A stretch of 57,330 nt of DNA from Chloroflexota bacterium. Its GTDB lineage: Bacteria; Chloroflexota; Anaerolineae; UBA1429. The notes beneath the pieces were generated by a model, which had not been told where the DNA came from, did not search any database, and was given only the letters and a program-made list of their open reading frames with translations. The translations under genes were made by a program, and so were the position numbers. The DNA lies in contig JAAYED010000139.1 of NCBI GenBank assembly GCA_012728955.1, forward strand, positions 1 to 57,330, in the 5' to 3' direction. Shown here one piece after another: positions 25,577 through 34,803 of this stretch. Every line of letters starts with the position of its first letter. Within the stretch, counting starts at the first letter, position 1.

Positions 25577-28147
25577 ATGGCAATCGCAAAAGACGGCGAA
25601 TTCTTTTTGGGCAAGGTCTTTGACCTGGAAAAGAGCACTCTGACCGACAGCCCCCTCAGCTATGACCCGGGGGATCTCACCACACATGCCATCGTGACGG
25701 GGATGACCGGTTCGGGCAAGACCGGCATGTGTGTCGGCCTGCTGGAAGAGGCCGCTGTGGAGGGAATTCCCGCCATCATTATCGACCCCAAGGGCGATCT
25801 CACCAATCTGCTCTTGCACTTTCCTGACCTGGCGCCAGAGGCATTCGAGCCCTGGATCGATCCGGATCTGGCGCGGCGCGAAGGCAAAGATTTGGCCACC
25901 AAGGCGGTAGAGACGGCCGAAGGGTGGCGCAAGGGACTCGAAGGCTGGGGACTCGGTACCGAGGATATCCAGACGCTGAAAGACTCGGTGCGCTTTGGCC
26001 TGTTCACCCCCGGCTCCAGCGCGGGCACTCCCGTCAACATCCTGTCGTCCTTTGTCGCACCCGAAGTACCCTGGAACGACCATCGTGAGATGCTGCGCGA
26101 GAAAATCGCGACGATTGTCACGGCCCTGCTGGGACTGATCGGCATCACTGACCTGGACCCTCTACGTTCGCGCGAGCACATTCTGCTCTCGAACGTGCTG
26201 GAGGACGCCTGGTCCAAGGGCGAGTCCCTTTCGCTGGTGGATCTGATTTTGCGAACACAGAATCCTCCCTTTGAGAGCCTGGGGGCCTTTCCTGTAGACA
26301 ACTTTTTCCCCGCCAAGGATCGCTCGGCGCTGGCCATGCGCTTGAACAGTTTTCTCGCCTCCCCCTCCTTTGAGGTATGGCGCGAGGGGCAGCCGCTGGA
26401 TATCGGCGCCATGCTGTATGGCCCGTCGGGCAAGCCCAGACACAACATCTTTTATCTGGCACATCTCAATGACAGCGAGCGCATGTTCTTTGTGACGTTG
26501 CTCTTTGCTTCGATCGAATCGTGGATGCGCACGCAGCGGGGCACCAGCAGCCTGCGCGCCCTGGTATACTTTGACGAGATCGTCGGCTATCTGCCGCCGG
26601 TGGCCAATCCTCCTTCGCGACCGATCATGCTGCGCATGCTGAAACAAGCGCGCGCCTTTGGCGTGGGGTTGCTGCTGGCCACCCAGAACCCGATCGATGT
26701 GGACTATCGCGGACTCTCCAACGCCGGCACCTGGGTGATCGGCCGTCTGCAGACCGATCAGGACAAGCAGCGCCTGCTGGACGGGTTGGACTCGGCGGGC
26801 GGCGGGCTGGACCGCCGCGAAGTTGATCGGATCATCTCCGCGCTCCCCAAGCGCACCTTTTTCATCCACAACATTCATGCCCGCGGCCCGCAGATCTTTC
26901 AGACGCGCTGGGTGCTGAACTATTTGGCTGGCCCCTTGATGCGCTCGCAGATCCCCGAGCTGCTCAAGCTGGATGGCGTCGAAGCACTTCCATCCGCCGC
27001 ACCGGCATCGGTGGAGGCCACCACCCCTGCTGCTCCCAGCGCCTTGACGCCGGCTGCCGGTCCCACGCCCGCCCCTGCGGTGGTTGCATCGGCAGTCGCT
27101 GCCCAGCCACCAGAGGCGCCAACACCGGTAGCAGAGCTGACGGGTGCAGGGGAGGTGCTGAGCACAACCCGCCCCGCTCCCCCCGCCCGCACCGAAGAGT
27201 ACCTGTTGCCCGCTGACCTGACCGCGGGCGCCGCCCTGGCCAAGGCCGGCCTGGCGGGCCGCGGCACCGTAGAGGGCCCTCTGCTGTACAAGCCCGCCCT
27301 GTACGGACAGGCGAGCATTACCTATAACGTGCCCAAGTACGATATCCGCTACGAGCGTCGCGTTTCAGTGCTGCCGCTGGAGGCGCGCGGCAACAGCGTG
27401 ACATGGGATGACTTTGGCTGGAAGCACTACCAGGCGGCACAGCTCCAGTATGCCGAGCCAGAGGCCCGCTTTACCCAGCTGCCCGCCTGGCTCAGCGATG
27501 CACGGCAGCTGACGGCATGGCGCCGAGACCTGGAGGAGTGGCTGTATCGCACCGCCACCATCGAGGTGCGTACCCTTCCCAGCCTGGGCGTCTCAGCGGG
27601 TCCCGATGTCTCTCAGGAAGAGTTTGAGGCGCGCGCCCGCCGGGCCGCGGAGCAGGCTGCCCAGACTCAGGTGGACAAACTGACCGAGGCTCATAAGAAA
27701 AAGCTGGATGACCAGCAGGCCAAGATCCGCCGGCAGGAAGACAAGATTCTGCGCGAAGAGACGCAGCACAACCAACGCCGGCTGGAGGAGGCGGGTTCGG
27801 CGGTGGAGACGGTGCTTGGGTTCCTGGGGATAGGACGCAAGCGCAGCATCTCGACCAACCTCACCAAGCGCCGCATGACCGCTCAGGACCGCATGGACGT
27901 TCGACGCGAAAAAGCTGTGATGGAGGATCTCGTCAAGGAACTGGAGGACCTGGAGGCCAGGCACGCCGATCAAGTCCGTGAGACCCGAGAGCAGATCGAA
28001 CGCAGCGTTCAGGATGTACAGATCACCAGCGTCACGCCTTACAAGAAGGACATCTTTATCGACCTGTTCGGCATTGCCTGGTGTCCCTATTACACCGTCA
28101 TCGTAAACGGTGTCAGCCGCGAGGTGCCAGCCTTTAGCGCCGACTAG
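25577..28147 (+). CDS. HerA-like / FtsK-type ATPase with C-terminal coiled coil
   Basis: An 856-residue ATPase. The HerA-like core (about 1-460) has Walker A TGMTGSGKTGM (Lys48), IIDPKGDLTNLL, Walker B ALVYFDEIVGYLPP, and KQARAFGVGLLLATQNPIDVDYRG with the sensor glutamine and the arginine-rich block after it. An Ala/Pro-rich linker (about 475-550) leads to a second globular region with ITYNVPKYDIRYERR, then a long charged coiled coil (about 675-830) and a short hydrophobic end. Proteins of this plan are usually hexameric DNA or protein pumps. GGAGG sits just before the ATG at 25577. It is divergent from lhr and followed by a PAC2 gene. The substrate is unknown. Confidence 0.82.
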   Translation: MAIAKDGEFFLGKVFDLEKSTLTDSPLSYDPGDLTTHAIVTGMTGSGKTGMCVGLLEEAAVEGIPAIIIDPKGDLTNLLLHFPDLAPEAFEPWIDPDLARREGKDLATKAVETAEGWRKGLEGWGLGTEDIQTLKDSVRFGLFTPGSSAGTPVNILSSFVAPEVPWNDHREMLREKIATIVTALLGLIGITDLDPLRSREHILLSNVLEDAWSKGESLSLVDLILRTQNPPFESLGAFPVDNFFPAKDRSALAMRLNSFLASPSFEVWREGQPLDIGAMLYGPSGKPRHNIFYLAHLNDSERMFFVTLLFASIESWMRTQRGTSSLRALVYFDEIVGYLPPVANPPSRPIMLRMLKQARAFGVGLLLATQNPIDVDYRGLSNAGTWVIGRLQTDQDKQRLLDGLDSAGGGLDRREVDRIISALPKRTFFIHNIHARGPQIFQTRWVLNYLAGPLMRSQIPELLKLDGVEALPSAAPASVEATTPAAPSALTPAAGPTPAPAVVASAVAAQPPEAPTPVAELTGAGEVLSTTRPAPPARTEEYLLPADLTAGAALAKAGLAGRGTVEGPLLYKPALYGQASITYNVPKYDIRYERRVSVLPLEARGNSVTWDDFGWKHYQAAQLQYAEPEARFTQLPAWLSDARQLTAWRRDLEEWLYRTATIEVRTLPSLGVSAGPDVSQEEFEARARRAAEQAAQTQVDKLTEAHKKKLDDQQAKIRRQEDKILREETQHNQRRLEEAGSAVETVLGFLGIGRKRSISTNLTKRRMTAQDRMDVRREKAVMEDLVKELEDLEARHADQVRETREQIERSVQDVQITSVTPYKKDIFIDLFGIAWCPYYTVIVNGVSREVPAFSAD

Positions 28148-28338
28148 AGTGCAACATTCGCTCCCCGCGCCGTGTCTGGCGGGTGCCAGGTGACCCATCA
28201 GGCGGCGATACCTTGTACGTGCATGGTGGAGTTGGATCGCGCTTGACCGGATGCCCCGTTCGAGGCACACTGAGGGACACGCAAAGAACTCTCAGGTGAG
28301 CAGGCGCTGGCTGCCACCGATTCGCCAAGGAAGATAAC
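28148..28338. other. Intergenic region between the ATPase and PAC2 genes
   Basis: These 191 bp have no coding ORF. A weak TTGACC-N17-CACACT (about 28243-28271) could start the PAC2 gene separately. An AAGGAAG ribosome site precedes the ATG at 28339. No clear terminator is visible. Confidence 0.35.
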
Positions 28339-29262
28339 ATGGAGCAACTTGTCCGACTGTGGGAGGTTCCCGAGACCACCGAGAACTATATGATCGCTGG
28401 ATTTGAGCAGTGGGCCGACGCCGGCGAGATTTCTTCGGGCATGCCCTCGTATCTGATCGAGCTTACCGGCGCCGAGCGCATCGGCAGCATCCGTCCGGAT
28501 GGGTTCTACTTTTTCCAGGTGCCGGGCACCCATCACCTGCTCCGTCCGCAGATCAAGCTCTCCAATGGTCATCGCGAACGCATGTCGAGCCATGAGAATA
28601 ACCTGTATTATGCCAACGTGGGCGGCAAGGGGCTCTTGATCTTTCGAGGGGAAGAGCCTCATCAGAATGAAGAGCGCTATGCTGAGGCGTTTCTGGATCT
28701 GGTAGAGGCCACCAATGTGAGGCGAGTGGTGATAGCAGGGGGCGTGTACGGCGCGGTTCCCTTTGACCGCGACCGCGACATCTCTTGCGTGTACAGCCTG
28801 CCTCGCATGAAAAAGGAATTGGACCAGTATGCTCTGCGCTACTCGAATTATGAGGGAGGTACCACCATCGGATCGTATCTGGCGCACCAGGCCGAGTTCC
28901 GCGCCATCGAAATGGTGGTTCTGAACGGCTTTGCCCCCGCGTACGAGTTTGGCCAGATGGGACTGACGGTACAGGCCATGCGCGTGGAGGAGGACTGGAA
29001 AGCCTGGTTGGATATCCTCAGACGCGTGGACTATATGCTGCACCTGGGGCTTGACCTGTCAGACTTGGAGCGACGGGCGCTGAGCCTGATCGCCGCCTGG
29101 CAGCGCAAAGTCGCCGAGTTGGAGGAAAAGCATCCAGAGCTGGGGATCAAGGCCCACCTGGATGCGATCGAGCGGGACTTTCAGGAACACTCTTTTATCC
29201 CACTGGATTCGGCCTGGGATGAACTGGGCGACATCCTCGAGGATGAAACCACAGACGACTAG
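28339..29262 (+). CDS. PAC2 family protein
   Basis: A 307-residue protein of the PAC2 (proteasome-assembly-chaperone 2-like) family. It begins in the usual way: MIAGFEQWADAGEISSG near residues 18-34, then F.FQVPG, GLLIFRGEEPH, VVIAGGVYGAVPFDRDR and a helical, acidic C-terminal third. Bacterial members have no settled function; eukaryotic and archaeal relatives help assemble proteasomes. An Asp-rich tail ends at 29262, 6 bp from the convergent stop of a glycoside hydrolase gene. The neighbouring HerA-like ATPase, 191 bp upstream on the same strand, is a possible partner. Confidence 0.85.
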   Translation: MEQLVRLWEVPETTENYMIAGFEQWADAGEISSGMPSYLIELTGAERIGSIRPDGFYFFQVPGTHHLLRPQIKLSNGHRERMSSHENNLYYANVGGKGLLIFRGEEPHQNEERYAEAFLDLVEATNVRRVVIAGGVYGAVPFDRDRDISCVYSLPRMKKELDQYALRYSNYEGGTTIGSYLAHQAEFRAIEMVVLNGFAPAYEFGQMGLTVQAMRVEEDWKAWLDILRRVDYMLHLGLDLSDLERRALSLIAAWQRKVAELEEKHPELGIKAHLDAIERDFQEHSFIPLDSAWDELGDILEDETTDD

Positions 29263-29268
29263 GCAGAC

Positions 29269-31002
29269 CTATCCGCGACGTGGCAATATGCCCAGTCGGC
29301 GCAACACCAGCAACAAGAGCAGGGCCCCCACCAACAGCGCCGCGGCACCTCCCATCAGCGGTGCCAGGGACATTTGCGAGGTCTCTCCGGCCAGCACCTC
29401 AAAGGTGTCGATGTAAACCTGACTGCCACCGTGCTCGGGCTCACGCTCCACCGTGAGGCGCAGCGTGTGAGCGCCTGGCTGATCCGAGAGTACGGGCTGC
29501 AGCTCGGCTTGGGCATCGACCTCGGCCGTGTACAGGCTGAGATAGGCCTGCCCCTGTGCGTCCCTGGGCAGCCCGGGTGCAGGGCGGCCATCTACAGTCA
29601 CCAGCAGCCTGCCACCCTCGGGCCCGGTGCGCGTGACGATACGCACCCCCTGCCCCCGGTAGGAGAGCGTCACGCTGGAATCGGGGGTGTCGCTGTAGAG
29701 CAGCGCCTCGCCGCTGGCCTCTGTGTCGCTCAGCAGGCGCCAACTGCCATAGCGCTTGACGGCGGCGTTCATCTCCTGATAGATTCCCCGCCCCACTTCG
29801 CCCTGCTGTTGCGTGGCATCCTGCACGGCAAGATAGATCTGCCGGGGCGTAAAGTCCGGATCGACCATCCGGAAATAGTACTCGGCCTCGCTGGGCGCAA
29901 TGTTGCCGACCTGTCGAAAGTACCAGATCATAAACACGCCCGCCCAGGGCCACTCCTGGCGCGCCAGCTTGATGCCACGCAAGGTATAGTCGGCCTGCTG
30001 CTGCTCGCTCACCCGCTGCCACACCAGGGCATCCTGCGACATGGACTCGGGGGCAGCATTCCACCCATACTCGTTGAACCAGACCGCCTTGTCGCCATCG
30101 CCGTAACGCTCCATGATCTGGCGGTGCAGCACCACGCGCTGAAAGTTCAGCACCCCTGGATCGGGCGGATCTTCAGGGGGATACTGCAGCCCAAAGGCGT
30201 TAGAGCTGTAGATATCAAAATAATCTGCGGCGCCTGCCTGGTACATGGCCTCGAGATAGTCGAGGTCGTTCATCGCCTGCCACTTGCCTGGCTCGGGATG
30301 CGGCTCACCCAGCGTGATGGCCAGCGGAGCAGACAACACCCGGACGTTGGGGTCCGCCTGTTTCGCTGCCAGATACCCCGCCTTGAGCAAAGCCACATAC
30401 CCCTCCGGATCCACTGGCTGGTTGCCCCACTCGGGAAAGATATTGGGCTCGTTCCACAGCTGAATATAGTGGATCCGCCCCCGGTAGCGTGACACAAAGG
30501 CGTACACAAAGTCGCCATAGTCTTGCGGATCATCCGGAGGCGCCTGCGCATAGGTATTGTCCTTGCGCGTCCAGGCGGGCGGCCGGTCGAGGCGTGCCAC
30601 AATCTCCATGCCGTACTGATCGCAGTATTCTACCAGGCGGTCGTACTTGGTCCACGTGCTGTCACGGGTTTGTGGAGTCAGAAACTCTCCCTTGCGCTCG
30701 GGCTCGATCTGCTCCCAGGGGACCTGGATCTTGACCCAGCCGATGCCACCCTCGGCGGCCATCTGCAGGGTCTTTTCGATTTTCCAGGGCTCGACCTCGC
30801 GCGGGAGAAAAAAGTTGGCGCCGTAGGGGTTCACGTCGGTGTCGGGGATGGTGCGCGCCGCCACGAGGGCCTCCCCCTCCTGGCGGGCTTGGAGCAGCAT
30901 GGACACCGAATGTCCCAGCCACCAGAGCGCGCCCAGCATGCCCAACACCAGCAGCGCCGCCAGAGCCCACCACGCCCGGCGCGACCTTTTCCACGCTATC
31001 AC
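29269..31002 (-). CDS. Membrane-anchored glycoside hydrolase, clan A (GH39/GH5-like)
   Basis: A 577-residue extracellular enzyme anchored at both ends. The N-terminus has one transmembrane helix (residues about 9-32). The TIM-barrel domain follows: GIGWVKIQVPWEQIEPE, then QLWNEPNIFPEWG with the acid/base Glu near residue 183, and VWFNEYGWN with the likely nucleophile Glu near residue 310. A beta-rich region (about 400-540) resembles a carbohydrate-binding module, and a second helix plus RRLGILPRRG forms the C-terminal anchor. The GTG at 31002 is chosen because GAGGAG lies 6 nt before it. Substrate not determined; the clan A call rests on the two Glu motifs. Confidence 0.8.
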   Translation of the reverse strand: MIAWKRSRRAWWALAALLVLGMLGALWWLGHSVSMLLQARQEGEALVAARTIPDTDVNPYGANFFLPREVEPWKIEKTLQMAAEGGIGWVKIQVPWEQIEPERKGEFLTPQTRDSTWTKYDRLVEYCDQYGMEIVARLDRPPAWTRKDNTYAQAPPDDPQDYGDFVYAFVSRYRGRIHYIQLWNEPNIFPEWGNQPVDPEGYVALLKAGYLAAKQADPNVRVLSAPLAITLGEPHPEPGKWQAMNDLDYLEAMYQAGAADYFDIYSSNAFGLQYPPEDPPDPGVLNFQRVVLHRQIMERYGDGDKAVWFNEYGWNAAPESMSQDALVWQRVSEQQQADYTLRGIKLARQEWPWAGVFMIWYFRQVGNIAPSEAEYYFRMVDPDFTPRQIYLAVQDATQQQGEVGRGIYQEMNAAVKRYGSWRLLSDTEASGEALLYSDTPDSSVTLSYRGQGVRIVTRTGPEGGRLLVTVDGRPAPGLPRDAQGQAYLSLYTAEVDAQAELQPVLSDQPGAHTLRLTVEREPEHGGSQVYIDTFEVLAGETSQMSLAPLMGGAAALLVGALLLLLVLRRLGILPRRG

Positions 31003-31032
31003 CAAGCTCTCCTCTCGACAGAGTACGTGCCG

Positions 31033-31062
31033 AGTATAGGGTCGCCCGCGACGGGTTGTCAA
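31033..31062 (-). promoter_or_regulatory. Predicted promoter of the glycoside hydrolase
   Basis: Minus-strand TTGACA (31057-31062), 18 bp, TATACT (31033-31038). The -35 box is shared with the opposite promoter for the DHH-CBS fusion gene. Confidence 0.65.
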
Positions 31063-31084
31063 TAACCGGTCGGCCCCCTATACT
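31056..31084 (+). promoter_or_regulatory. Predicted promoter of the DHH-CBS-nucleotidyltransferase gene
   Basis: TTGTCA (31056-31061), 17 bp, TATACT (31079-31084). The -35 overlaps the minus-strand -35 by five of six bases, so only one polymerase could hold the region at a time. Confidence 0.65.
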
Positions 31085-31122
31085 CGTGGTCCACCGACTG
31101 CAAGGATAAAAACGAGCGCGCC

Positions 31123-33723
31123 ATGAAGATCATCACCAGCCATGAGCGGGCAGATATGGATGCGCTGGCCTCCATGTACGCTGCCAGCCTGCTCTTTCCA
31201 CAACATGCCGTGGTATTGCCACAAAACCTCAACCGCAATTTACGGGACTTTGTGGCACTGTATGGCGATCAGCTGCCTTTTGTAGAGCGCCGCAACCTGC
31301 AACGGGGTACTGTCGAAGAGGCGATCCTGGTGGACACCCAGGCGATCGCTCCTCTGCGCGGCATGCATCACCAAACACGCATCCTGGCTATCGATCACCA
31401 CGGCCGGAACGAAACACTCTCGGCAGAGACCACCTACCAGGGCGAGCCACTGGGCGCCACCACCAGCCTGCTGGTGGAGCGCCTGATGGCGCAGGAGCTC
31501 CACCCCAGCCGCATCGGCGCCTCCCTGATGCTCATCGGGATCTATGAGGATACTGGCGCACTCACCTATCTGACCACCACCGCCCGCGATGCCCGTGCCG
31601 CCGCATGGCTGCTGGATCAGGGGGCAGATCTGGAGATCGCTGCCGAGTTCCTGCGGCGCCCGCTTTCGGACCTCCAGCGCAGAACCCTGGCAAGCCTCGT
31701 AGACGCCGCCACGATCCACCATATTCTGGACCGTACGGTGTGCATCGCCGCGATTGTGCTGGATCAGTATGTGGACGAGTTGTCTTCGTTGATCCACGAG
31801 TTGTTGGACCTCTACGATCCCGACGCCTGCGTGCTGCTGGCCGAGTATCAGGGCAGTGTGCAAATGATTGCTCGCAGCGTTACCGATGCCATCGACGTCG
31901 CCGAGGTTCTGCGACCGTTGGGCGGCGGAGGGCACAGCAAAGCAGCAGCGGGACGAGCGGAGAACGTCGCGCTGAACACAGTGATCGCGCAGCTGCTCGA
32001 GCAGTTCAGGGCCAACATTCGCCCACCGGTGCGGGTGCGAGAGATCATGTCCATCAACGTGCATACGCTCTCGGGGGACATGACGGTGCAGGGCGCCGCC
32101 CAGTTGATGCGCCGTTACGGCCACGAGGGATTTCCGGTGGTCCAGGGTGATCAGTTGATCGGCATGCTTACGCGCAGTGATGTCGATCGTGCCCTGCATC
32201 ACCAGCGGGGTGACAGTTCGGTGCGCACTATCCTGTACACCGGCCCCGTCGCTGTCTCGCCCGATGCATCGGTGAACCGTGTGCAAGAGATCATGTTAGA
32301 GCATGGGCTGGGGCAGGTGCCCGTGGTGGAGGATGGTGCCTTTGTCGGCATCGTGACCCGCACCGACCTGATCAAGTTGTACAGCCCAGCTACGGCCACC
32401 GGCTCACAGGCCGAGGCTGTGCGCACCCGATTGGCACAGGACCTGCCCGAAGAGCTCAACGCCCTCCTGCTGCAGGCCCGCGATGCTGCCAACGACCTGG
32501 GATATTCGCTCTATGTGGTGGGGGGCTTTGTACGTGACCTGCTGCTGCACCATGCCACCCCCGACCTGGATCTGGTGGTGGAGGGCGACGCGGAGCGCCT
32601 GGCGCGCAGGCTTGCCGCCCGTGTTCAGGGCCAAGTGCGCACCCATGCCCGTTTTGGCACCGCCAAAGTGCTGCTCACCGGCGCGCTTCCGGCAGGAGTG
32701 CCCCCCTCGCTGGATTTTGTCACCGCCCGCACCGAATTCTACGAGAGCCCCACGGTGCTGCCGCAGGTGGAGCGCAGCTCTATCAAGCAGGATCTGTACC
32801 GCCGAGACTTTACCATTAACACCATGGCCATCTGCCTCGATCGCGAGCGCTTTGGCGAGCTGCTGGACTATTACGGCGGCTTGAGGGACCTGGAGGAGCG
32901 CCGCATCCGTGTGCTGCACAACCTCTCCTTTGTGGAGGACCCCACACGAATTCTACGGGCGGTGCGCTTTGAGCAGCGCCTCGGATTCGAGATCGAGTCG
33001 CGTACCTATGGCCTGATGCAGGATGCCCTTGACCTGTTGGAAAATGTGAGTGGGGAACGCCTGCGGAATGAGCTGTTCCTTATCCTCAGGGAACAGGAGC
33101 CGGAAAAGAGCCTGCAGCGTCTCGATCAGCTGGGGGCACTGGCGCGCATCCATCCTTCCTTGCGTTTCAACTCTGATCTGGGGGAGCGTTTCGCACGGCT
33201 GCGCCTGCACCGTGCCGAATTGGCGCGTAACGGCGATGCGCCCCAGGGGGAGATTCCGGAGCTGCGGCGAAGCTATCTGGCGCTGCTGAGCGGACATCTC
33301 TCTGCGGAGGAGCTGGCAGCCCTGGCGCATCGGTTACGCCTCACCAACGATGATGCCGCCTTTCTGAGGCAGGTCGTCCAGCTGCAAATGGTAACCGCAT
33401 CGCTGGTGGCCGAACGGATGCTGCCCAGCAGCATCTATGCCGAGCTGCACCCCTTTTCTGCCGAGGCGCGCTTTGTGCTGCTGGTGCTTACCGACTCTGC
33501 CCGAGTGCGAGAGCGGGTTACCTGCTATGAAAAAGAGCTGGCCCGCGTCTCGCCGGCGCTGACGGGCAATGACCTGAAGGCCATGGGGGTGCCCCCGGGC
33601 CCCGTTTACCGTGTGATCCTCGACCGCGTGCGCGATGCGCTGCTCGATCACCAGATCAGCAGCATTGAGGAACAGTTGGCCCTTGCCAGGGCGTTGGCCG
33701 ATGCCGCAGCACCCACGCACTAG
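31123..33723 (+). CDS. DHH-DHHA1-CBS-CBS-tRNA nucleotidyltransferase fusion
   Basis: An 866-residue multidomain enzyme. Residues 1-300 form a DHH phosphoesterase: SHERADMDALASM, DTQ, IDHHGRNE near residue 90, and the DHHA1 motif GGGGHSKAAAGR near 267. Two CBS domains follow (about 305-430: VREIMSINVHTLSGDMTVQ..., then VAVSPDASVNRVQEIM). The C-terminal half is a class II tRNA nucleotidyltransferase/poly(A) polymerase: VVGGFVRDLLL near 464, DLDLVVEGD, RRDFTINTMAI, and DPTRILRAVRFEQRLGFEI. This order is known in Aquifex-type A-adding enzymes. AAGGA precedes the ATG at 31123. A full CCA-adding role is not excluded. The last 4 bp overlap the convergent gene. Confidence 0.9.
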   Translation: MKIITSHERADMDALASMYAASLLFPQHAVVLPQNLNRNLRDFVALYGDQLPFVERRNLQRGTVEEAILVDTQAIAPLRGMHHQTRILAIDHHGRNETLSAETTYQGEPLGATTSLLVERLMAQELHPSRIGASLMLIGIYEDTGALTYLTTTARDARAAAWLLDQGADLEIAAEFLRRPLSDLQRRTLASLVDAATIHHILDRTVCIAAIVLDQYVDELSSLIHELLDLYDPDACVLLAEYQGSVQMIARSVTDAIDVAEVLRPLGGGGHSKAAAGRAENVALNTVIAQLLEQFRANIRPPVRVREIMSINVHTLSGDMTVQGAAQLMRRYGHEGFPVVQGDQLIGMLTRSDVDRALHHQRGDSSVRTILYTGPVAVSPDASVNRVQEIMLEHGLGQVPVVEDGAFVGIVTRTDLIKLYSPATATGSQAEAVRTRLAQDLPEELNALLLQARDAANDLGYSLYVVGGFVRDLLLHHATPDLDLVVEGDAERLARRLAARVQGQVRTHARFGTAKVLLTGALPAGVPPSLDFVTARTEFYESPTVLPQVERSSIKQDLYRRDFTINTMAICLDRERFGELLDYYGGLRDLEERRIRVLHNLSFVEDPTRILRAVRFEQRLGFEIESRTYGLMQDALDLLENVSGERLRNELFLILREQEPEKSLQRLDQLGALARIHPSLRFNSDLGERFARLRLHRAELARNGDAPQGEIPELRRSYLALLSGHLSAEELAALAHRLRLTNDDAAFLRQVVQLQMVTASLVAERMLPSSIYAELHPFSAEARFVLLVLTDSARVRERVTCYEKELARVSPALTGNDLKAMGVPPGPVYRVILDRVRDALLDHQISSIEEQLALARALADAAAPTH

Positions 33724-34739
33724 AACAGTCGGGTGATCTCGTCCGAGTCGTAGCGCGGGAGGGGCAGGTTCCCCTGCTCCATCTCCATGGTGCAGCCCTG
33801 CTCGGCCGGCACCAAATCCGCGATGTGCACACAGGGGATGCCCCGGTTCTCATAGCGCTGGATCAGCGCCGGCGCATGTTCCGGTGCTGCTGCCACCAAC
33901 AAGGCGCCCGAGGCAATGACGCCCATGGGGTCCAGCCCATAGGCGCGGCAGAGCGCCTCACCTTCTGGCAAGAGCGGCACGCGCTCCCGGTAGAATCTGA
34001 CGCCCGCCCTGGCAGCATGGGCCAGCTCGTGCAAGCCGGTGGCTACGCCCCCTTCGGTCGGGTCATGCATGGCATGAACCCCCGGATGTTCCGCTGCCAC
34101 GCCGGCTACCTCCACCACACTGATCCCGGGATCATAAATGGCATCGCTGGCGCGGGTGAGCATGTCAGCTGAAAACCCGCGCTGGAGCAGCTCTTCGCGA
34201 CGCTCTCGGGCGATGATGGCTGTGCCCTCGATGGGGATGGCCTTGACCAGGAGGATCTGGTCGCCCACGCGGGCGTCGGCGGTGCACAACAGGCGATCGT
34301 GGGCAACCTCGCCCAGCAACACCCCGACCACGATGGGGCGCTCCAGCCCCCAGGCCACTTCGGTGTGCCCGCCCGCCAGTGTAATGCCCAAACCTTCACA
34401 GGCCTGGTGCAGCTGCTGAAAGATGTCTTCCACCAGGGCAGCAGTGGTGCTCCGCTCCGGCAGCAGCACGGTGGTCAGCATCCAGCGGGGACGCGCGCCG
34501 CTGGTGGCAATGTCGTTGGCGTTGACGTGCACGGCATACCAGCCGATCTGATCCGTGGCAAAGGTGATGGGGTCGGTCTTGATGACCAGATAGCGATCGC
34601 CCATATCGACCACCGCCACGTCTTCACCGACCCGGGGCCCTACCACCAGACGGTCGTCGACCTGCGTATACCTCGCCAGCAACGCTTGAAGAAGCTCCAT
34701 GGGCAGCTTGCCCATGGCCAAAGTCTCACCATCACCCAC
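33720..34739 (-). CDS. AIR synthase-fold protein (HypE-like), orphan
   Basis: A 339-residue member of the PurM/HypE/SelD/ThiL superfamily, whose enzymes use ATP on a small substrate. Seen are VGEDVAVVDMGDRYLVIKTDPITFA (metal/ATP region), HVNANDIATSGARPRWML, the GHTEV stretch, MHDPTEGGVATGLHELA and a C-terminal GVIASGALLVAA. HypE's cysteine-carrying C-terminal tail is missing, so it is not a standard hydrogenase maturation HypE. The GTG at 34739 has AGGAGAGG upstream; ATG 34715 is the alternative. No hyp or pur genes are nearby. It follows rpiA by 64 bp on the same strand. Confidence 0.78.
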   Translation of the reverse strand: MGDGETLAMGKLPMELLQALLARYTQVDDRLVVGPRVGEDVAVVDMGDRYLVIKTDPITFATDQIGWYAVHVNANDIATSGARPRWMLTTVLLPERSTTAALVEDIFQQLHQACEGLGITLAGGHTEVAWGLERPIVVGVLLGEVAHDRLLCTADARVGDQILLVKAIPIEGTAIIARERREELLQRGFSADMLTRASDAIYDPGISVVEVAGVAAEHPGVHAMHDPTEGGVATGLHELAHAARAGVRFYRERVPLLPEGEALCRAYGLDPMGVIASGALLVAAAPEHAPALIQRYENRGIPCVHIADLVPAEQGCTMEMEQGNLPLPRYDSDEITRLF

Positions 34740-34803
34740 TGGCCGAACCACCTCTCCTGACCCGCTGTGCTGTGACCCTGTTTGGCGCCGGGGAGCCAGC
34801 AGG

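Noticed and set aside
33720-34739. Hydrogenase maturation gene hypE
   Set aside because: The conserved C-terminal cysteine motif of HypE is absent and no hyp genes are near.
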